Of a DNA stretch of 64,000 nucleotides, positions 41,945 through 52,640 are shown piece after piece. Origin of the DNA: Bicyclus anynana (taxonomy: Eukaryota > Arthropoda > Insecta > Lepidoptera > Nymphalidae); NCBI RefSeq assembly GCF_947172395.1, contig NC_069105.1:10995971-11059970 (forward strand). The letters are read 5' to 3'. The translations under genes and the position numbers were made by a program. The notes beneath the pieces are model-generated. The model was given only the letters and a program-made list of their open reading frames with translations, searched no databases and was not told the DNA's origin. Each line of letters begins with the position of its first letter. Position 1 is the first letter of the stretch.

Positions 41945-42110
41945 ATGGTCACTTATCACGAAATCTCGAAAACTGCTTGACGTATAGAGATGAAGAGGTA
42001 GGTACTTTATAAGTAAACGTAAAGATAGTAAACGTCTGCTAAGAACGGATTTTGCGACGGGGCCGTATTAAGGAGGTCTAAGGGCGGATGAATTCGCAGA
42101 CGTCGGCTAG
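41945..42110 (+). mobile_element. H4 Helitron-like 3' part
   Basis: CACGAAATCTCGAAAACTGC, TTGACGTATAGAGATGAA, AACGTCTGCTAAGAACGGAT, GGATGAATTCGCAGACGTCG then CTAG at 42107. Two related copies lie at 44505 and 44790. Confidence 0.7.
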
Positions 42111-42451
42111 TATTAAATAAAACTGCAAAATCTCAAGATCTCTAATCCATAGTCCACACAGCTGTATGAATAGTGAAGAAAAGTTTACACTCCGATCGCA
42201 AAGGCGGAGTAATCTACACGAAGTAGGTCAACTTGCAGATATTAGAATATCTCTCCCGATGAATTTCTAAGTAATATTACTTCCCGTTGCCACAAAGGCG
42301 GAATATTATAGTTTCTAGAAAACGTGAACTAATCAAACGGGAGTTATTGGGAGATGTAGTTTATTTTGTTTTAAATGATCGCATTGATTTGAAATTAGCT
42401 GTAATTGTACACAGTTTTGTGTGATCTCGTGTACCTAGATAGGTACTTCTT
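42111..42451. other. No gene seen
   Basis: Unrecognised; AAAGGCGGAGTAATCTACAC and CACAAAGGCGGAATATTATA hint at a degenerate direct repeat ~90 bp apart. Confidence 0.35.
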
Positions 42452-42500
42452 TTTAGGGTTCCGTAGATCAAAAGGAAAAACAGAAGTCAGTCGGTTGTTT
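42452..42500 (+). repeat. AGGGTTCCGTAG repeat start fragment
   Basis: CTTTTTAGGGTTCCGTAGAT then CAAAAGGAAAAAC: first ~50 bp of the 35700-36133 family. Confidence 0.55.
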
Positions 42501-42525
42501 CAGGAATGCGTGAAGGTGTTGAGAT

Positions 42526-42799
42526 ACGTGATAGCCCAGTGGATATGACCTCTGCCTTCGACTCGGAAAACAGTTCGAATCCAGTCTGGGGCATGCACCT
42601 CAAACTTTTCAGTTATGTGCATTTTAAGAAATTAAATATCACGTGTCTTAAACGATGAAGGAAAAACATCGTGAGGAAAACTGCATACTTGAGAATTTTC
42701 TCAATTCTCTACGTGTGTGAAATCTGCCAATCCGCATTTGGCCTAACCCCTCTCATTCTGACGGAGACTCGTGCTCAACAGTGAACCGAATATGGATTG
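42526..42799 (+). mobile_element. SINE B
   Basis: CGTGATAGCCCAGTGGATAT, CAGTTCGAATCCAGTC (B box), GGGGCATGCACCTC, TTAAATATCACGTGTCTTAA, AACATCGTGAGGAAAACTGC and GTGAACCGAATATGG. The tail is lost. Confidence 0.9.
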
Positions 42800-42814
42800 T
42801 TTACGGCGGGCGGT

Positions 42815-43055
42815 GACGGAGTGCCTCGTCTAGTCCAGTGATTAGCCTATGTGGTCAGTGGTGTGCACAAGGTTTTTAACTAGGTTAGGTAGGTACATAC
42901 AAAAAAATGGAAAACTCCATATCTAATACATGTACATAATTAATCCTCAGGTTATGCATTTATGAAGTGCACGCAATGGGTCCGTGGTCAGTTGTGGGAA
43001 TCGAACCCACGGCCTTGGATACAGAAAGCCACACTTCCCACTCGGCCCTCGATAT
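42815..43055 (-). mobile_element. SINE E, with a SINE F-like head beside it
   Basis: On the minus strand 43055-42852 reads GGGCCGAGTGGGAAGTGTGG (A-box region), GGCCGTGGGTTCGATTCCCA (B box), GTGCACTTCATAAATGCATA, ATTAATTATGTACATG and ends near AAAACCTTGTGCACACC. Its left neighbour (42815-42850) has GTGCCTCGTCTAGTCCAGTG in the opposite orientation. The short ORF here is artefactual. Confidence 0.65.
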
Positions 43056-44504
43056 CAATTCAAATTAAAAAAAAATTTTTTGGTCACCTAATTAAGGTAC
43101 ATATTAATTCAACTACAAGAAATAGTCCACATAAAAAATTTAAAATAATAAATAGTAAAAAAATAATAAAAAAAAAGATTCTGAAGATATCAAGTTCCTA
43201 AAGATTTATTATCATCTTTTTAATTTTCCTGTTACATTAAGGCATCAAACTCATTGATATATTTAAAAAAAAATACACGTAGATGCAATGTTTAGCATAC
43301 CATCGTATCGTAAATAACTTACTGCTATAAATGTATCGTCCATAAATAACACAATTGAGGAAATAAAACCAAAAAAGGAAGAAAAAAGGAAAACTTTTCA
43401 TAAAAATACAGCGTGCGATTGAAATAACTGCCGCCATTAAAACGAAATGTGACTTCTTAATTGAACCACAATGACGGGGAAAGGATTCGGTCCTCGGATG
43501 TACCGAAATAGATAGAATAACAAACAGATGTTAGGATTGTAAAAAAGTTAGTTTGGATGACGGGTTAAAGGTGACGCCACATGGAAACGAAACCGCGCGG
43601 TTCTCCTCTTTTAATCTGGTTATACGAATATACTCGGTGTAGGTTTTTCAATGGGACTGCAGCAGCGGTATCGAATTTAAACTAGGACTAGAGGAATGTG
43701 AGATCTTAGCCGTCTTTCATCTGCTTTCGCACCTATAAAAATTAAATTATAGTAGGTATAATACGTATCTACTCGTAACGTAATCCAAAAAAGCACAAAA
43801 ATAAATGTAAACATGTTAAGCCTTTAAATGTAAAACTAGTTAGTTAACTTTGATTTTCTGAAAGTGTTAACTTTTTTGTGCTTTTCTTCTATTAAAAATA
43901 CTTATAACCTATCATTTGTTAATTATATATTTTATATTAAGGATCAAACATACCCCTATTCCTATTATTCTCATTCTATTTGCTTACATTATGTACAAAA
44001 TTCTGGAAAACATTATGTACAAAAGTCCGAAATATTTTGCTATTCTAATACAAACGCTCTCGTCAGTTTAGTGTGAAACACCTTAACAGTAGCTGTAACA
44101 CCTTCCCTCTTACTTTATTTGTCACTCACTATTTATTGTTTCGAAAACGTTTCAGGTTACGGCTGTAAATTTTAAAGTTAAAAAAGAACTCCACTCGAAA
44201 ACATAGGAAACGGTTAAAATTAACCCCAAAACGGCACCAATTTGTTAATTGTTGGGGACTTTTTTGCCTCGTATTTCTCCTGAAGGGTTATTTATGAATT
44301 TAAATGGCCCCTGGAGATAGGGGGTTGATGCTAATTTAAATTTCATATTCTTTTTTTGAGTCTCCTAAAAAGTGCTGAATCTCAAGAGATTTAGTGATTT
44401 ATTTTTGAATTTTTTGACTACATACTTATAAAGATTAAAATGTTTTATTTTCTCACAAAAATATAACTATGTGACTTAGATAAATCCAGACATTCTAAAG
44501 CGAA
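43056..44504. other. No gene seen
   Basis: A- and T-rich with long A-runs (43060-43190). 43440-43740 is more balanced (GGGTTAAAGGTGACGCCACA). ORFs here lack recognisable domains. No element ends seen. Confidence 0.45.
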
Positions 44505-44660
44505 ATATTACTCATGATGAAATCTCGAAAACCGCTTGTCGTAGTAAGATGAAATTTGGCAGGGAGGTAGTTTATAGTTAGTAGACGTTCTATAATACCG
44601 AAAATTGCGATAGGTCCGGATAAAGGAGATAAAAGGGTGGTCGAATTAGTGTATTATCTT
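44505..44660 (+). mobile_element. H4-related fragment
   Basis: ATGATGAAATCTCGAAAACC, GCTTGTCGTAGTAAGATGAA, ATTTGGCAGGGAGGTAGTTT, then a decayed ...ATAAAAGGGTGGTCGAATTA where the CTAG end should be. Confidence 0.55.
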
Positions 44661-44789
44661 TTTAACTAGTGTACATTTTTTAATTAACCAACAAGGGAAG
44701 AAGAATTGATATTTTTTTTTTTAATTTATGTCCAGTCGCAATTTAACTAGGCAACCTAAGCGTCAATGTGAATTTCTTCTATCATTTAT

Positions 44790-44952
44790 TTCATATACTT
44801 AAATAAATGAGGGTATTGAAAAACACTTGACGTACAAAAATGAAATTTGGCAAGGAGGTAGTTTACAGTCAGTAGACGTCCGCTAAGAACTGATTTTGTA
44901 AGAGGGCCGGATTAAGACGTATAAGGACGGACGAAGTCGCGGGCCTCCGCTA
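44790..44952 (+). mobile_element. H4-related element
   Basis: AAACACTTGACGTACAAAAA, TGAAATTTGGCAAGGAGGTA, AGACGTCCGCTAAGAACTGA and GGACGAAGTCGCGGGCCTCC then GCTATTAG, a modified CTAG end. Confidence 0.65.
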
Positions 44953-45302
44953 TTAGTAGTAATAAGAATAAAACCAACACACCGAACTCCATAACACAAA
45001 TAATAATAAAATCTCCGACCTAATCATTTGTCGTATAACCCAGCGCCAGGCTACAGCGATCTAATCAAAGTTGCGCGACTGGCGGCAACTTTTTACGACC
45101 GGGATTATCATTATTGTGTCGGGGACTCGGGAAACTAAACTAGTTCTGACGGGCTTAGTCCGTGACATTAGATTACACTTGGGCTCAGACTAATTACGTA
45201 TGGACTAGAATCGCACCCAAATTTACGAACAAAATTGTCTGTCATTTTGAGAGAAGAACGAACTTAGAATAGGTATATATTCGTATCTTATACTAAGCTT
45301 GA
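44953..45302. other. No gene seen
   Basis: GC-balanced, unique here (GGCTACAGCGATCTAATCAA, GCGCGACTGGCGGCAACTTT). No coding signal. Confidence 0.35.
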
Positions 45303-45617
45303 AGTGCAGTGCCTAGTGGATATGACCTCTGCCTCAGATTTCGGAGGGTGTAGGCTCGAATTCGGTCCAGTGCGTGCACCTTCAACTTGTCAGTTATGTG
45401 TATTTTAAGAAATTTAATATCATGTACTATGTAATATGTAATAGTATATAAGGAAATTCTCAGATACACAGGTTTCCTCAAGATGTTTTTCCTGCACCGT
45501 GCAGAATTTCCTCAATTATCTGCGTGTGTGAAGTCTGCCAATGGGCCAGCATGGTGGACTATTTGGCGCCTCCCATTCTGAGAGGAGACTCGAGCTCAGC
45601 AGTGAGCCGAAAATGAT
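45303..45617 (+). mobile_element. SINE B with a ~49-bp in-place inversion
   Basis: Head GTGCCTAGTGGATATGACCT, GGCTCGAATTCGGTCC (B box), body, then 45452-45500 reads CACAGGTTTCCTCAAGATGT, the reverse complement of the usual AACATCGTGAGGAAACCTG segment. Normal orientation resumes with AATTATCTGCGTGTGTGAAG and ends CAGTGAGCCGAAAATGATGA. Confidence 0.85.
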
Positions 45618-45754
45618 GAAACTAGAAATTGGTGGCTGTTTTTTACACCATCTAACTACACAACATAAAATTGAAAATTTTGAATAACTCTCGAAAATCA
45701 TGAAATCAAGTCATCAATATTCTCTTCCAGTGCGCTTACATTTAAGACCTCACT

Positions 45755-46000
45755 CGAGTATATTTGCAGACATGCGGTTATTCTTCCCCACTTTCACCCC
45801 CACAACTTTAAAACGGCTCAACCGATTTTCATCAAACATATTGTCTAAGAACACTCACCTGTAAGTCTCCTTTAATACAAAATAAACTAAATTTAAATAG
45901 CTTCATCCGTTCAGGAGCTATATTACCACAGACAGACTGACAGACAGACACGACAAACATATAACACCCCTCTTTTTGCGTCGGGGGTTAAAAAAGGTAT
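45755..46000. repeat. Interspersed repeat ending GCGTCGGGGGTTAAA
   Basis: CCCCACTTTCACCCCCACAA, CTTCATCCGTTCAGGAGCTA, CAGACAGACTGACAGACAGA and CACCCCTCTTTTTGCGTCGG. I recall this combination from dispersed lepidopteran repeats. Single copy here, likely the minus-strand orientation. Confidence 0.6.
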
Positions 46001-48721
46001 TTTTACGGAGCTCTTTAACCAACACTATGTATCAAGAACTGAACTATGAAACATCGATTCTATAGAGACAGATTTTATAATCGCATTAGATCGTTGATCA
46101 TATATTTTAACAGAAAAGTAACATCTAGCGAAGCAGGTCTTTATGTAATTAGTCTGTGCACTTGGGATAGTCTTGATATGATTATGATTATTAAATTTAT
46201 ATTGCTAATTATTTCGAGATATAATGCTCAAATAATAAACTTAATGTAATGTCGTACTTAATATTGTAATAGCTACTTACTGACAGATAATACATCTCCA
46301 CTTTCATCCGGGTTAAGTTTGTGTAAAAATCCGGTTAAATGTAGCTTGTTCGTTCACCTTTACAGAATATTGTGTTTTTTTTATGTATTCTGAGCCGGTG
46401 ACATTAGATCACACTTGCAGGATAATCTTGCTATTATGATTATTATATTTAAATTTTCGAAATATAATTTGTAAATAATAAATTGTATAATAAGCTTAAA
46501 GTCTTAGGAACTTAATATTGTATTAGTAAGGTAGTAACTGCAAACGGACACATATTTTATCAAATTTGAGTTTAGATAAAATCCACTAATCAATCGAAAG
46601 TAATCAACCTAATCTACGAGTGGATAACTCGAGAAAAATATTTTTGCTGTTTTTAATTTGATTTCGAGTAAGATTGCAAAAGGTTTAATCTGACTGTGTT
46701 ATATACTTTTTTCTGCGTAAAATTAGATATTTTTCCTCCGCATCCATGCAGTCTTGTCTGCCTACACCTATAATGTACAGACAAAAGTAAAAAAAAAGTA
46801 AAAAAGTTTGTTAAGCTAGCCTTGTATATAATATTCATTAAAATAATGAACACTTTCGAAGAAAAAATGTAATATCCCATAATTTTTTATATATCTCGAA
46901 AGGTTTTTGATGTGTTTCGATTATGATACTACCAACACTTATTTATATTTTAATCACAAAATCTTTACAATTATATACTTGAACCTTCTCCGCGCTATCT
47001 ATTAGGGAAAACCGCAGGAAAATCCGTTAAGTACTTTTGACTTTATCAGGAAAAGACAGATAGACGCAGCAGAGGACTTTGCTTTTATAAAATTATATAT
47101 AATATATTGTATAGATTATGATTAAAAATCCGGAAGAAGCCAGGTCGAGAGCAAGGTAATAAATCTCGATAATCCCGATTCATATTAACACGCCCTGACA
47201 CATGTATGCATCCAGTTACACAACCTGCATAATTAAAAGTTACATCGAATGTTGTTTATAATAATGTCACTCCACGAATGTTATAAAAATTATTTATCGC
47301 ATTTATAAGAATAACAATCGTATATATTATTCAAATAAAACGTGTCAGCAGTGGAATAATTGGGGCGGAAAATTATTATAATATTATAAATAGTTTAGAT
47401 ACTGGAATTAATTTTATACGTGGCATATGGGAGCAGGCCACGGTCATAATTCATAATTCTGGTTAGAACGACTGTAATGGTTTTGATACTTTTAGACTTT
47501 TATTTGTTTGTCGGTATTATGGTTTTAACTGCTTCATTTGTCTATAAATTATGCTTCAGTTCACGATGATCTGGGATTCAATACCTGAATCGGGCTACAA
47601 AATGTTTTTTTTTCTTCCTTCAAATAGATTTTTAGTTCGGAGTTGGAAAGTTGATGTTATTACACCAATCGGAGTATTATTAAAAACGTTTGATAGTGTT
47701 GATACGGGGTGCAAGGGAGTATTTCCCATAACTTCAAGGTAATGATGGACTCACTTATAGATTCACTTATAGGAGCCGAACTGCTTAAATAATATTTTTT
47801 TAACTTAAAAATAAAATCTAGTAGCGTGGTGAGTCTAAGGTCTACTTCGAGATAGAGCTTAGTCGAGATAGAGACATTGAAAAAAAAATTAAAATAGCAT
47901 GAAGATTATGGTTTAAAAATCACTAGCTTGAATCCAAGATCCACATATATATTTACAATTTGTATATATTACCATATTACAATTGTTTTAAAAAAAACAT
48001 TTAAATCTATCGTTGCTACAAAAGTAAATTATTTTCAGTTGATATTTGATATTCCTCGTACTCGTCCTCTTTCTTAATGTTGTTCGTACAGAACTAAACA
48101 TTTATTTCATAATCTCGGTTTTTACCAGCTTTTAATCAAAATATAAAAAAAATTAACAATCGTTATGTTATTTATATGCTTTGTAAGTCTGTTAAATACA
48201 AAATATATATTGCAATCGACCTTAAAGTTTAGTTAATTGGTTCATATTTTATATGGCTATGATTATGATATTATAGCAATAAATATGTTAATCGTAATAA
48301 GTTCTATACTAATAATATAAGTTTTAAAATGCTTATTACAAAAAATATAATATTTAAGGCATTATTAAAAGTATAAAGTATTTTATAAATGTGAAACTTT
48401 TTCCTTTAAACTTTTACTCAGTTGTTGAAGTATCAAGACTACAAAATAAACAAAACTTATTATCAAAATATCAAAACTTGTTGTGTCCAAATACACGAAT
48501 TACACGAATACAAAGATTTTATTGTACTTGATACATAATAAAATAAATTCATAAGTATACAAAGAAAACATTTCAGATTGAATGCATACGATAGTGTCTG
48601 TGATAATTTCATAGTTTTATTGGCAACTCTTCTCTTGGCTATTGAGCCTGTGATACCAAGACTTTCGTCAAAGTAAAGCTATTAAGTAATGGTGAAAATT
48701 AAAGTTGAAAACTTAAAAGCA
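46001..48721. other. Longest stretch without recognised elements
   Basis: About 2.7 kb of AT-rich sequence. 47130-47460 is less extreme (CTCGATAATCCCGATTCATA, CACATGTATGCATCCAGTTA). ORFs at 46046-46249, 46653-46880 and 47551-47742 have no recognisable domains. Could be intron or intergenic; no splice-flanked coding segment seen. Confidence 0.45.
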
Positions 48722-48785
48722 GGCAGGTAGGCCACATAGTTCGAAGAGCCGATGGACATTGGAGTCCTAAGCTGAAAGCGACTCC
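48722..48785 (+). mobile_element. RTE-type LINE scrap
   Basis: AGGCCACATAGTTCGAAGAG and CCGATGGACATTGGAGTCCT correspond to GHIVRRADG.W.P. Only ~60 bp remain. Confidence 0.7.
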
Positions 48786-48837
48786 ACACACTTCACTATA
48801 TTCCTTTATAATATCTTTTAAATATGATCCATACCGG

Positions 48838-48900
48838 TGATATTGGTTGTTCCCCTCACCTCATGTTAGGAGTGGGTATGTCAATAGACCAGAGGGCGTG
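48838..48900 (-). mobile_element. SINE C-related scrap
   Basis: Reversed GTTAGGAGTGGGTATGTCAA and TAGACCAGAGGGCG parallel the SINE C block TTGGTCTATTGTCTTACCCA. Confidence 0.45.
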
Positions 48901-48954
48901 TATGCTGCCCATGAACTCTTGGACTAAGTCCGGTCCCTTGGACTGATTGTATAC

Positions 48955-49030
48955 GTGCTCTATAGGCTACTTATGGGACCTCAGCGCCGTCACCGAAGGT
49001 TTTGGGCGAGCGCAGAAGTATCGCCGTATC
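48955..49030. repeat. Unclassified two-copy repeat
   Basis: CTATAGGCTACTTATGGGAC, CTCAGCGCCGTCACCGAAGG and GCGCAGAAGTATCGCCGTAT, matching 23925-24000. A SINE A lies just after it; ...CGCCGGCCTTGG on the far side may be the resumed repeat. Confidence 0.5.
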
Positions 49031-49035
49031 GGCCT

Positions 49036-49360
49036 TTTTTTATTCTCTACAAGTTAGCCCAAGTTCCACGTTAGCTAGTTTAGTTGACTATAATCTCACC
49101 TGATGGTAAGTGATGCAATCTAAGATGAAAGCGGGCTAACTTGAAAGGAGTAGGATTAAATCCCCATTGACACGACATCGTACCGGAACGCCAAATCGCT
49201 GGGCGGTACGTCTTTGTCGGTAGGGTGATAACTAGCCACAGCCGAAACCCACCAGCCAGACCTGGACCAATTAAGAAAACCTCAATCGGCCCAACCGGGG
49301 ATCGAACGCAGGACCTCCGTCTTGATAATCCACCGCGCATACCCTACGCCACGGAGGCCG
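49036..49360 (-). mobile_element. SINE A, full length
   Basis: From the reversed tail (CTATAATCTCACCTGATGG) to the reversed head CCTACGCCACGGAGGCC, including GGTACGTCTTTGTCGGTAGG and the reversed B box GGGGATCGAACGCAGG. An extra 30-bp tail-like piece (TCTCTACAAGTTAGCCC) lies just left. Confidence 0.9.
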
Positions 49361-49669
49361 TCGCCGGCCTTGGACTGAGCTTTCAGCTTTTATAAAACAT
49401 CGCAGGTCTAACCATTTCAGGCCCTCGTTCTATCTGTAAATACCAAGAAGAGTCGTGTTATAATACAATTTATAGTACATTTTACTTTTTGTTTCCGCTC
49501 GTAATAACTTTTAAATTTTCTTTCAACGCGACACCAGAATTTAATTTCTTTGATCTCATATGAAGCCCAATTTAGAATTTCCTCTCTACATTGTTTATGA
49601 TATTGGCATTATATGTTTTGTTCAATTATAGGCGACGTTACTTAGTTAAGAGTTTTATAAAAATAGCTA
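49361..49669. other. No gene seen
   Basis: AT-rich apart from its first ~70 bp, which may continue the repeat at 48955-49030. Confidence 0.4.
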
Positions 49670-49788
49670 TCTATACTTATAATAAATCTGTAGAGAGGTC
49701 AATTCTGTACATGAAATATATTTCCAAAATAACTATCAGGGGGTGATTAGTGATCGATACTGATGCCAAAAATGCAATCAGTAAAATT

Positions 49789-49790
<2 letters not shown>

Positions 49791-49849
<59 letters not shown>
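49791..49849. repeat. (TGTC)n microsatellite
   Basis: About 14.5 perfect TGTC units inside the Helitron. It creates the spurious CLSV-type repeat peptides. Confidence 0.97.
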
Positions 49850-50399
49850 ATGTTCTTTATAGAAACAAAAACTACTGGACGGATTTTAACGAAACTTGGT
49901 ACAATTATTCTACATACTCCTGGGCAGGTTATAGTATACTTTTCATTACGCTACGATCAATAGGAGCAGAGCAGTGAAGAGAAATGTTGAGAAAACGGGA
50001 GAAGTTACTCAATTTTTTAAGCTTTCGTCGCGTGTACAGCGTTAATGGTTAAAGCTACATAGAAATCATGTATGACGGAAATGTTTTCCTTAAAATTATC
50101 TATATCACAACAGCATATACATGTCTATCTTTTATGGTTGACTCACAATAGCACGTGTAACTCCCGATAGCTTAGCAGCTCGGAGCTTTCTAATTAAATT
50201 TGTCTACTCTTATATTTATAACACTCATCACTCATCCCTAACTAAAAAAGTTAATATTATTACCTATTCAATAAAAAAAGAATCATAAAAATCGGTAAAG
50301 AAACACCAAAGTTATACAAGAAATACGCTAAGCCATCGCGCGTGCATATGCTATATGGATTATTTTTGTGTAACGGTTGCCGCGCTCGACGCGACTCGC

Positions 50400-50526
50400 G
50401 GGGGGGGGGGGGAAATAAATAAAGAACTGCAGCCTTAATGAGTAGGGTAGGGGTAGGGTAGGTTAGGGGTAGGGTAGGGTAGGGTAAGGTAGGGGTAGGG
50501 TAGGATAGGGGTAGGGTAGGGGTAGT
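50400..50526. repeat. G-run and TAGGG/TAGGGG minisatellite
   Basis: Thirteen consecutive G at 50400-50412, then 50441-50526 with ~14 GGG-or-longer tracts separated by TA or A (TAGGGTAGGGGTAGGGTAGG). These spaced G-tracts satisfy the usual G-quadruplex pattern. It resembles, but is not, the insect TTAGG telomere repeat. Confidence 0.9.
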
Positions 50527-50576
50527 TGAAAGTTTACAGCGACTTTCACGTGGACGAAGTCGCGGGCGTCCGCTAG

Positions 50577-50992
50577 TAAATAAATATAATAAAATTTAAG
50601 TGCTCTCATAATTTGCATTAAAACGGCTTTAAGTAATCATAAAACGTTATGAAGTGTCGTGGTAATAAAGTTTTTATATTATAATAAACACTTGTTTGTT
50701 TTTTTTTTGTATTTTTGTTGTAATTCACCCGTTTAGTTCTTTTGGTTAGCGTATCTACTTATAACGCTATAATATGGGTAATGGTTATGGTTATTGAGTT
50801 GCTTATGGTATCATGCTTATGGCAGTAGCATGTTTTAAAAGTCTAGAGACTATACATTCAATCGTAAAAATAAAGCATAAGTTTTATTTTATACATAGCG
50901 TTGTGGCAACCCTTCGCACATTAAATGTTGCTACAGAACCAAATATTGACAGATAATCATCATTCATCATTATCTTCATCATCATCAACAAT
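50577..50992. other. No gene; short ATC/CAT run
   Basis: AT-rich. ATCATCATTCATCATTATCT at ~50957 ending CATCATCATCAACAATAGCC is an RTE-like reversed tail, not followed by a recognisable RTE body. Confidence 0.4.
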
Positions 50993-51041
50993 AGCCTATT
51001 TTAAAGAAAAGAAAAGCCTGGCCTTTTCTTTAAAATAGGCT
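50993..51041. repeat. Foldback, perfect 19-bp arms
   Basis: 50993-51011 is exactly complementary to 51023-51041 (AGCCTATTTTAAAGAAAAG) around an 11-nt loop. It directly follows the CATCATCATC run. Confidence 0.9.
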
Positions 51042-51612
51042 TCTATCCTTTTAGGAGAGAAGATTAAGAGCTAAGAAGACCATTTTAAAGTAATGTCTTG
51101 CCTATACCAATTTAAATTTAGAACAATGATTCTTCCCATCTTCCAAATTCAAATCGAACGCAACAATTTCCGTTAGAACTCTTTAAATTCCAATTTTAAA
51201 TCCACAATGTTTTCCCGGCAGAGCCGCAAAGAAAGGGGAGTTGCCTCGAGTGTCATAATCCCTAATATTCCCGATCATAACAGGAGTTCGTGGCACAAAG
51301 GCGTCGTAATAACATCGCTAATCCCCCATTGTGGCGCCATCTCTTGACGGATTGGTGCCTCTCTCAATGGAGATTACCCGCTGCGACGCTAGGGGGTTTG
51401 TTCGGGCTTTTATTGAGGAAAAGCCCATTGTAACTTCGGGGATAATTTGTTTTTCGTCGGGCTTCATAGTGTTGGATTACTGGGTGCGTAGGCTGTATAA
51501 TGCCTATTGGTTTTTAGGATTTGTTTAAGATGGGATGTGGTTACAATTGCGACTTTGTAGTAATAAATATTTTATTGATTTTTAAGCATTTTATAGATCA
51601 TACTTTGTGACG
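51042..51612. other. No supported gene; GC-balanced unique patch
   Basis: 51200-51530 is GC-balanced (GGCGCCATCTCTTGACGGAT, GAGATTACCCGCTGCGACGC). The ORF at 51331-51528 (65 codons) has no recognisable domain. Candidate conserved non-coding DNA or exon; not decidable from sequence alone. Confidence 0.35.
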
Positions 51613-51921
51613 GCCTCCGTGGCGCAGTGGTATGCGCGGTGGATTTACAAAACGGAGGTCCTGGGTTCGATCCCCGGCTGGGCAGATTGAGATTTTCTTA
51701 ATTGGTCCAGGTCTGGCTTCGACCGTGGCTAGTTACCACCCTACCGACTAAGACGTACCGCCAAGCAATTTAGCGTTTCGGTACGATGCCGTGTAGAAAC
51801 CGAAAGGGGTGTGGATTCTCCTCCTTACAAGTTAGCCCGCTTCCATCTAAGACTACATCATCACTTACCATCAGGTGAGATTGTAGTTAAGGGCTAACTT
51901 GTAAACAATAAAAAAAAAAGA
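51613..51921 (+). mobile_element. SINE A, full length
   Basis: The reference plus-strand copy. GCCTCCGTGGCGCAGTGGTA (A box), GGTCCTGGGTTCGATCCCCG (B box), AATTGGTCCAGGTCTGGCTT, CTAGTTACCACCCTACCGAC, GAAACCGAAAGGGGTGTGGA, CCATCAGGTGAGATTGTAGT and GGGCTAACTTGTAAACAATA plus A-run. About 310 bp. The tRNA-like head would drive pol III transcription from within. Confidence 0.93.
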
Positions 51922-51969
51922 ATCACATTTAAAATTATGAAAAGAACGATAGGTATCTAATATTAATTT

Positions 51970-52101
51970 ATTATGAAACACGACTAAAACTCGACGTCGG
52001 AATATGCCCGACTAGTTTCGAATCCATACGAGGCTCTTAGTCGTGAGCTGGTTCTTGCAACGCGTCACGATCCGAACTGATGATGAGCCGTGTTTCATAA
52101 A
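51970..52101 (+). repeat. Interspersed repeat bounded by TTATGAAACACG inverted ends
   Basis: Starts TTATGAAACACGACTAAAAC and ends GAGCCGTGTTTCATAA, 13-14 matching bases in inverted orientation. Interior CGGAATATGCCCGACTAGTT and GAGCTGGTTCTTGCAACGCG matches 34068-34212. It could be a ~130-bp TIR element or the end of a larger element. Confidence 0.65.
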
Positions 52102-52450
52102 GATAAATATGAATAACACTCACGATATTTTAAATTCTAAAAGGTGCCTAATATATTGTGGGAATTCTTAATGAGTAAATGAGGTTGATATTTTATTTTG
52201 TTAACTACCTACATTTTTGTAATATTTTCTACAGCTCTCCCAAAATCTGGACAAAACCTCCTACCATACAGTACAGTAGAGCATACAGATCTCCGAAGGG
52301 GGCTTCGGTTTTGTAGTGAATTGTACCTATGAAGGCATATTGTAGAATCTAGATCTTATTGTCACTTAGATTCTTTGATTTGTTTTACACAGATTAGCAA
52401 AATAAATCAATTATTTATTATTCATAATGAAATTCTGCTAAATAGCGCTT
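52102..52450. other. No gene seen
   Basis: AT-rich sequence without recognised features. Confidence 0.45.
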
Positions 52451-52640
52451 TTATTTACTAATATTATAAAGCAGAAGTTTGTTTGCTTGAACACGCTAAT
52501 CTCAGGAACTACTGATCCGATTTAAAAATAATTTCAGGGTTAGATAGCTCATTTATCGTGGAAGTCTATAGGCTATATCTTATCCCCGTATTCCTACGGG
52601 AACGGGAACCACGAGGGTTAAACTGCGCGGCGTCAGCTAG
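52451..52640 (+). mobile_element. H1 Helitron-like element
   Basis: TTTACTAATATTATAAAGCA, CTAATCTCAGGAACTACTGA, TTATCCCCGTATTCCTACGG and ACTGCGCGGCGTCAGCTAG. Near full length; the first few bases are altered. Confidence 0.88.

Larger units (their letters stand above)
49670..50576 (+). mobile_element. H3 Helitron-like element, 907 bp, both ends present
   Basis: Starts TCTATACTTATAATAAATCT and ends GGGCGTCCGCTAG, flanked A/T. Order: (TGTC)n at 49791-49849; ACTACTGGACGGATTTTAAC; ~400 bp of unique body; a 13-base G-run at 50400; the TAGGG minisatellite; ACGTGGACGAAGTCGCGGGC hairpin. No Rep/helicase coding region, so non-autonomous. It is the longest apparently complete Helitron here. Confidence 0.85.

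Noticed and set aside
49750..49977. Two overlapping ORFs with CLSV repeats
   Set aside because: Produced by the (TGTC)n microsatellite inside the H3 Helitron.
50441..50526. Interstitial telomere repeat
   Set aside because: Units are TAGGG/TAGGGG rather than TTAGG, and the array lies within Helitron boundaries.
51331..51528. 65-codon ORF in a GC-balanced patch
   Set aside because: Open frame is short, no domain is recognisable, and no splice-site pair supports an exon. Kept only as part of a low-repeat patch.
51613..51690. Possible tRNA gene (GGTTCGATCCCCG B box)
   Set aside because: It is the head of SINE A; the same sequence recurs at the 5' end of other full-length copies with a common non-tRNA body.
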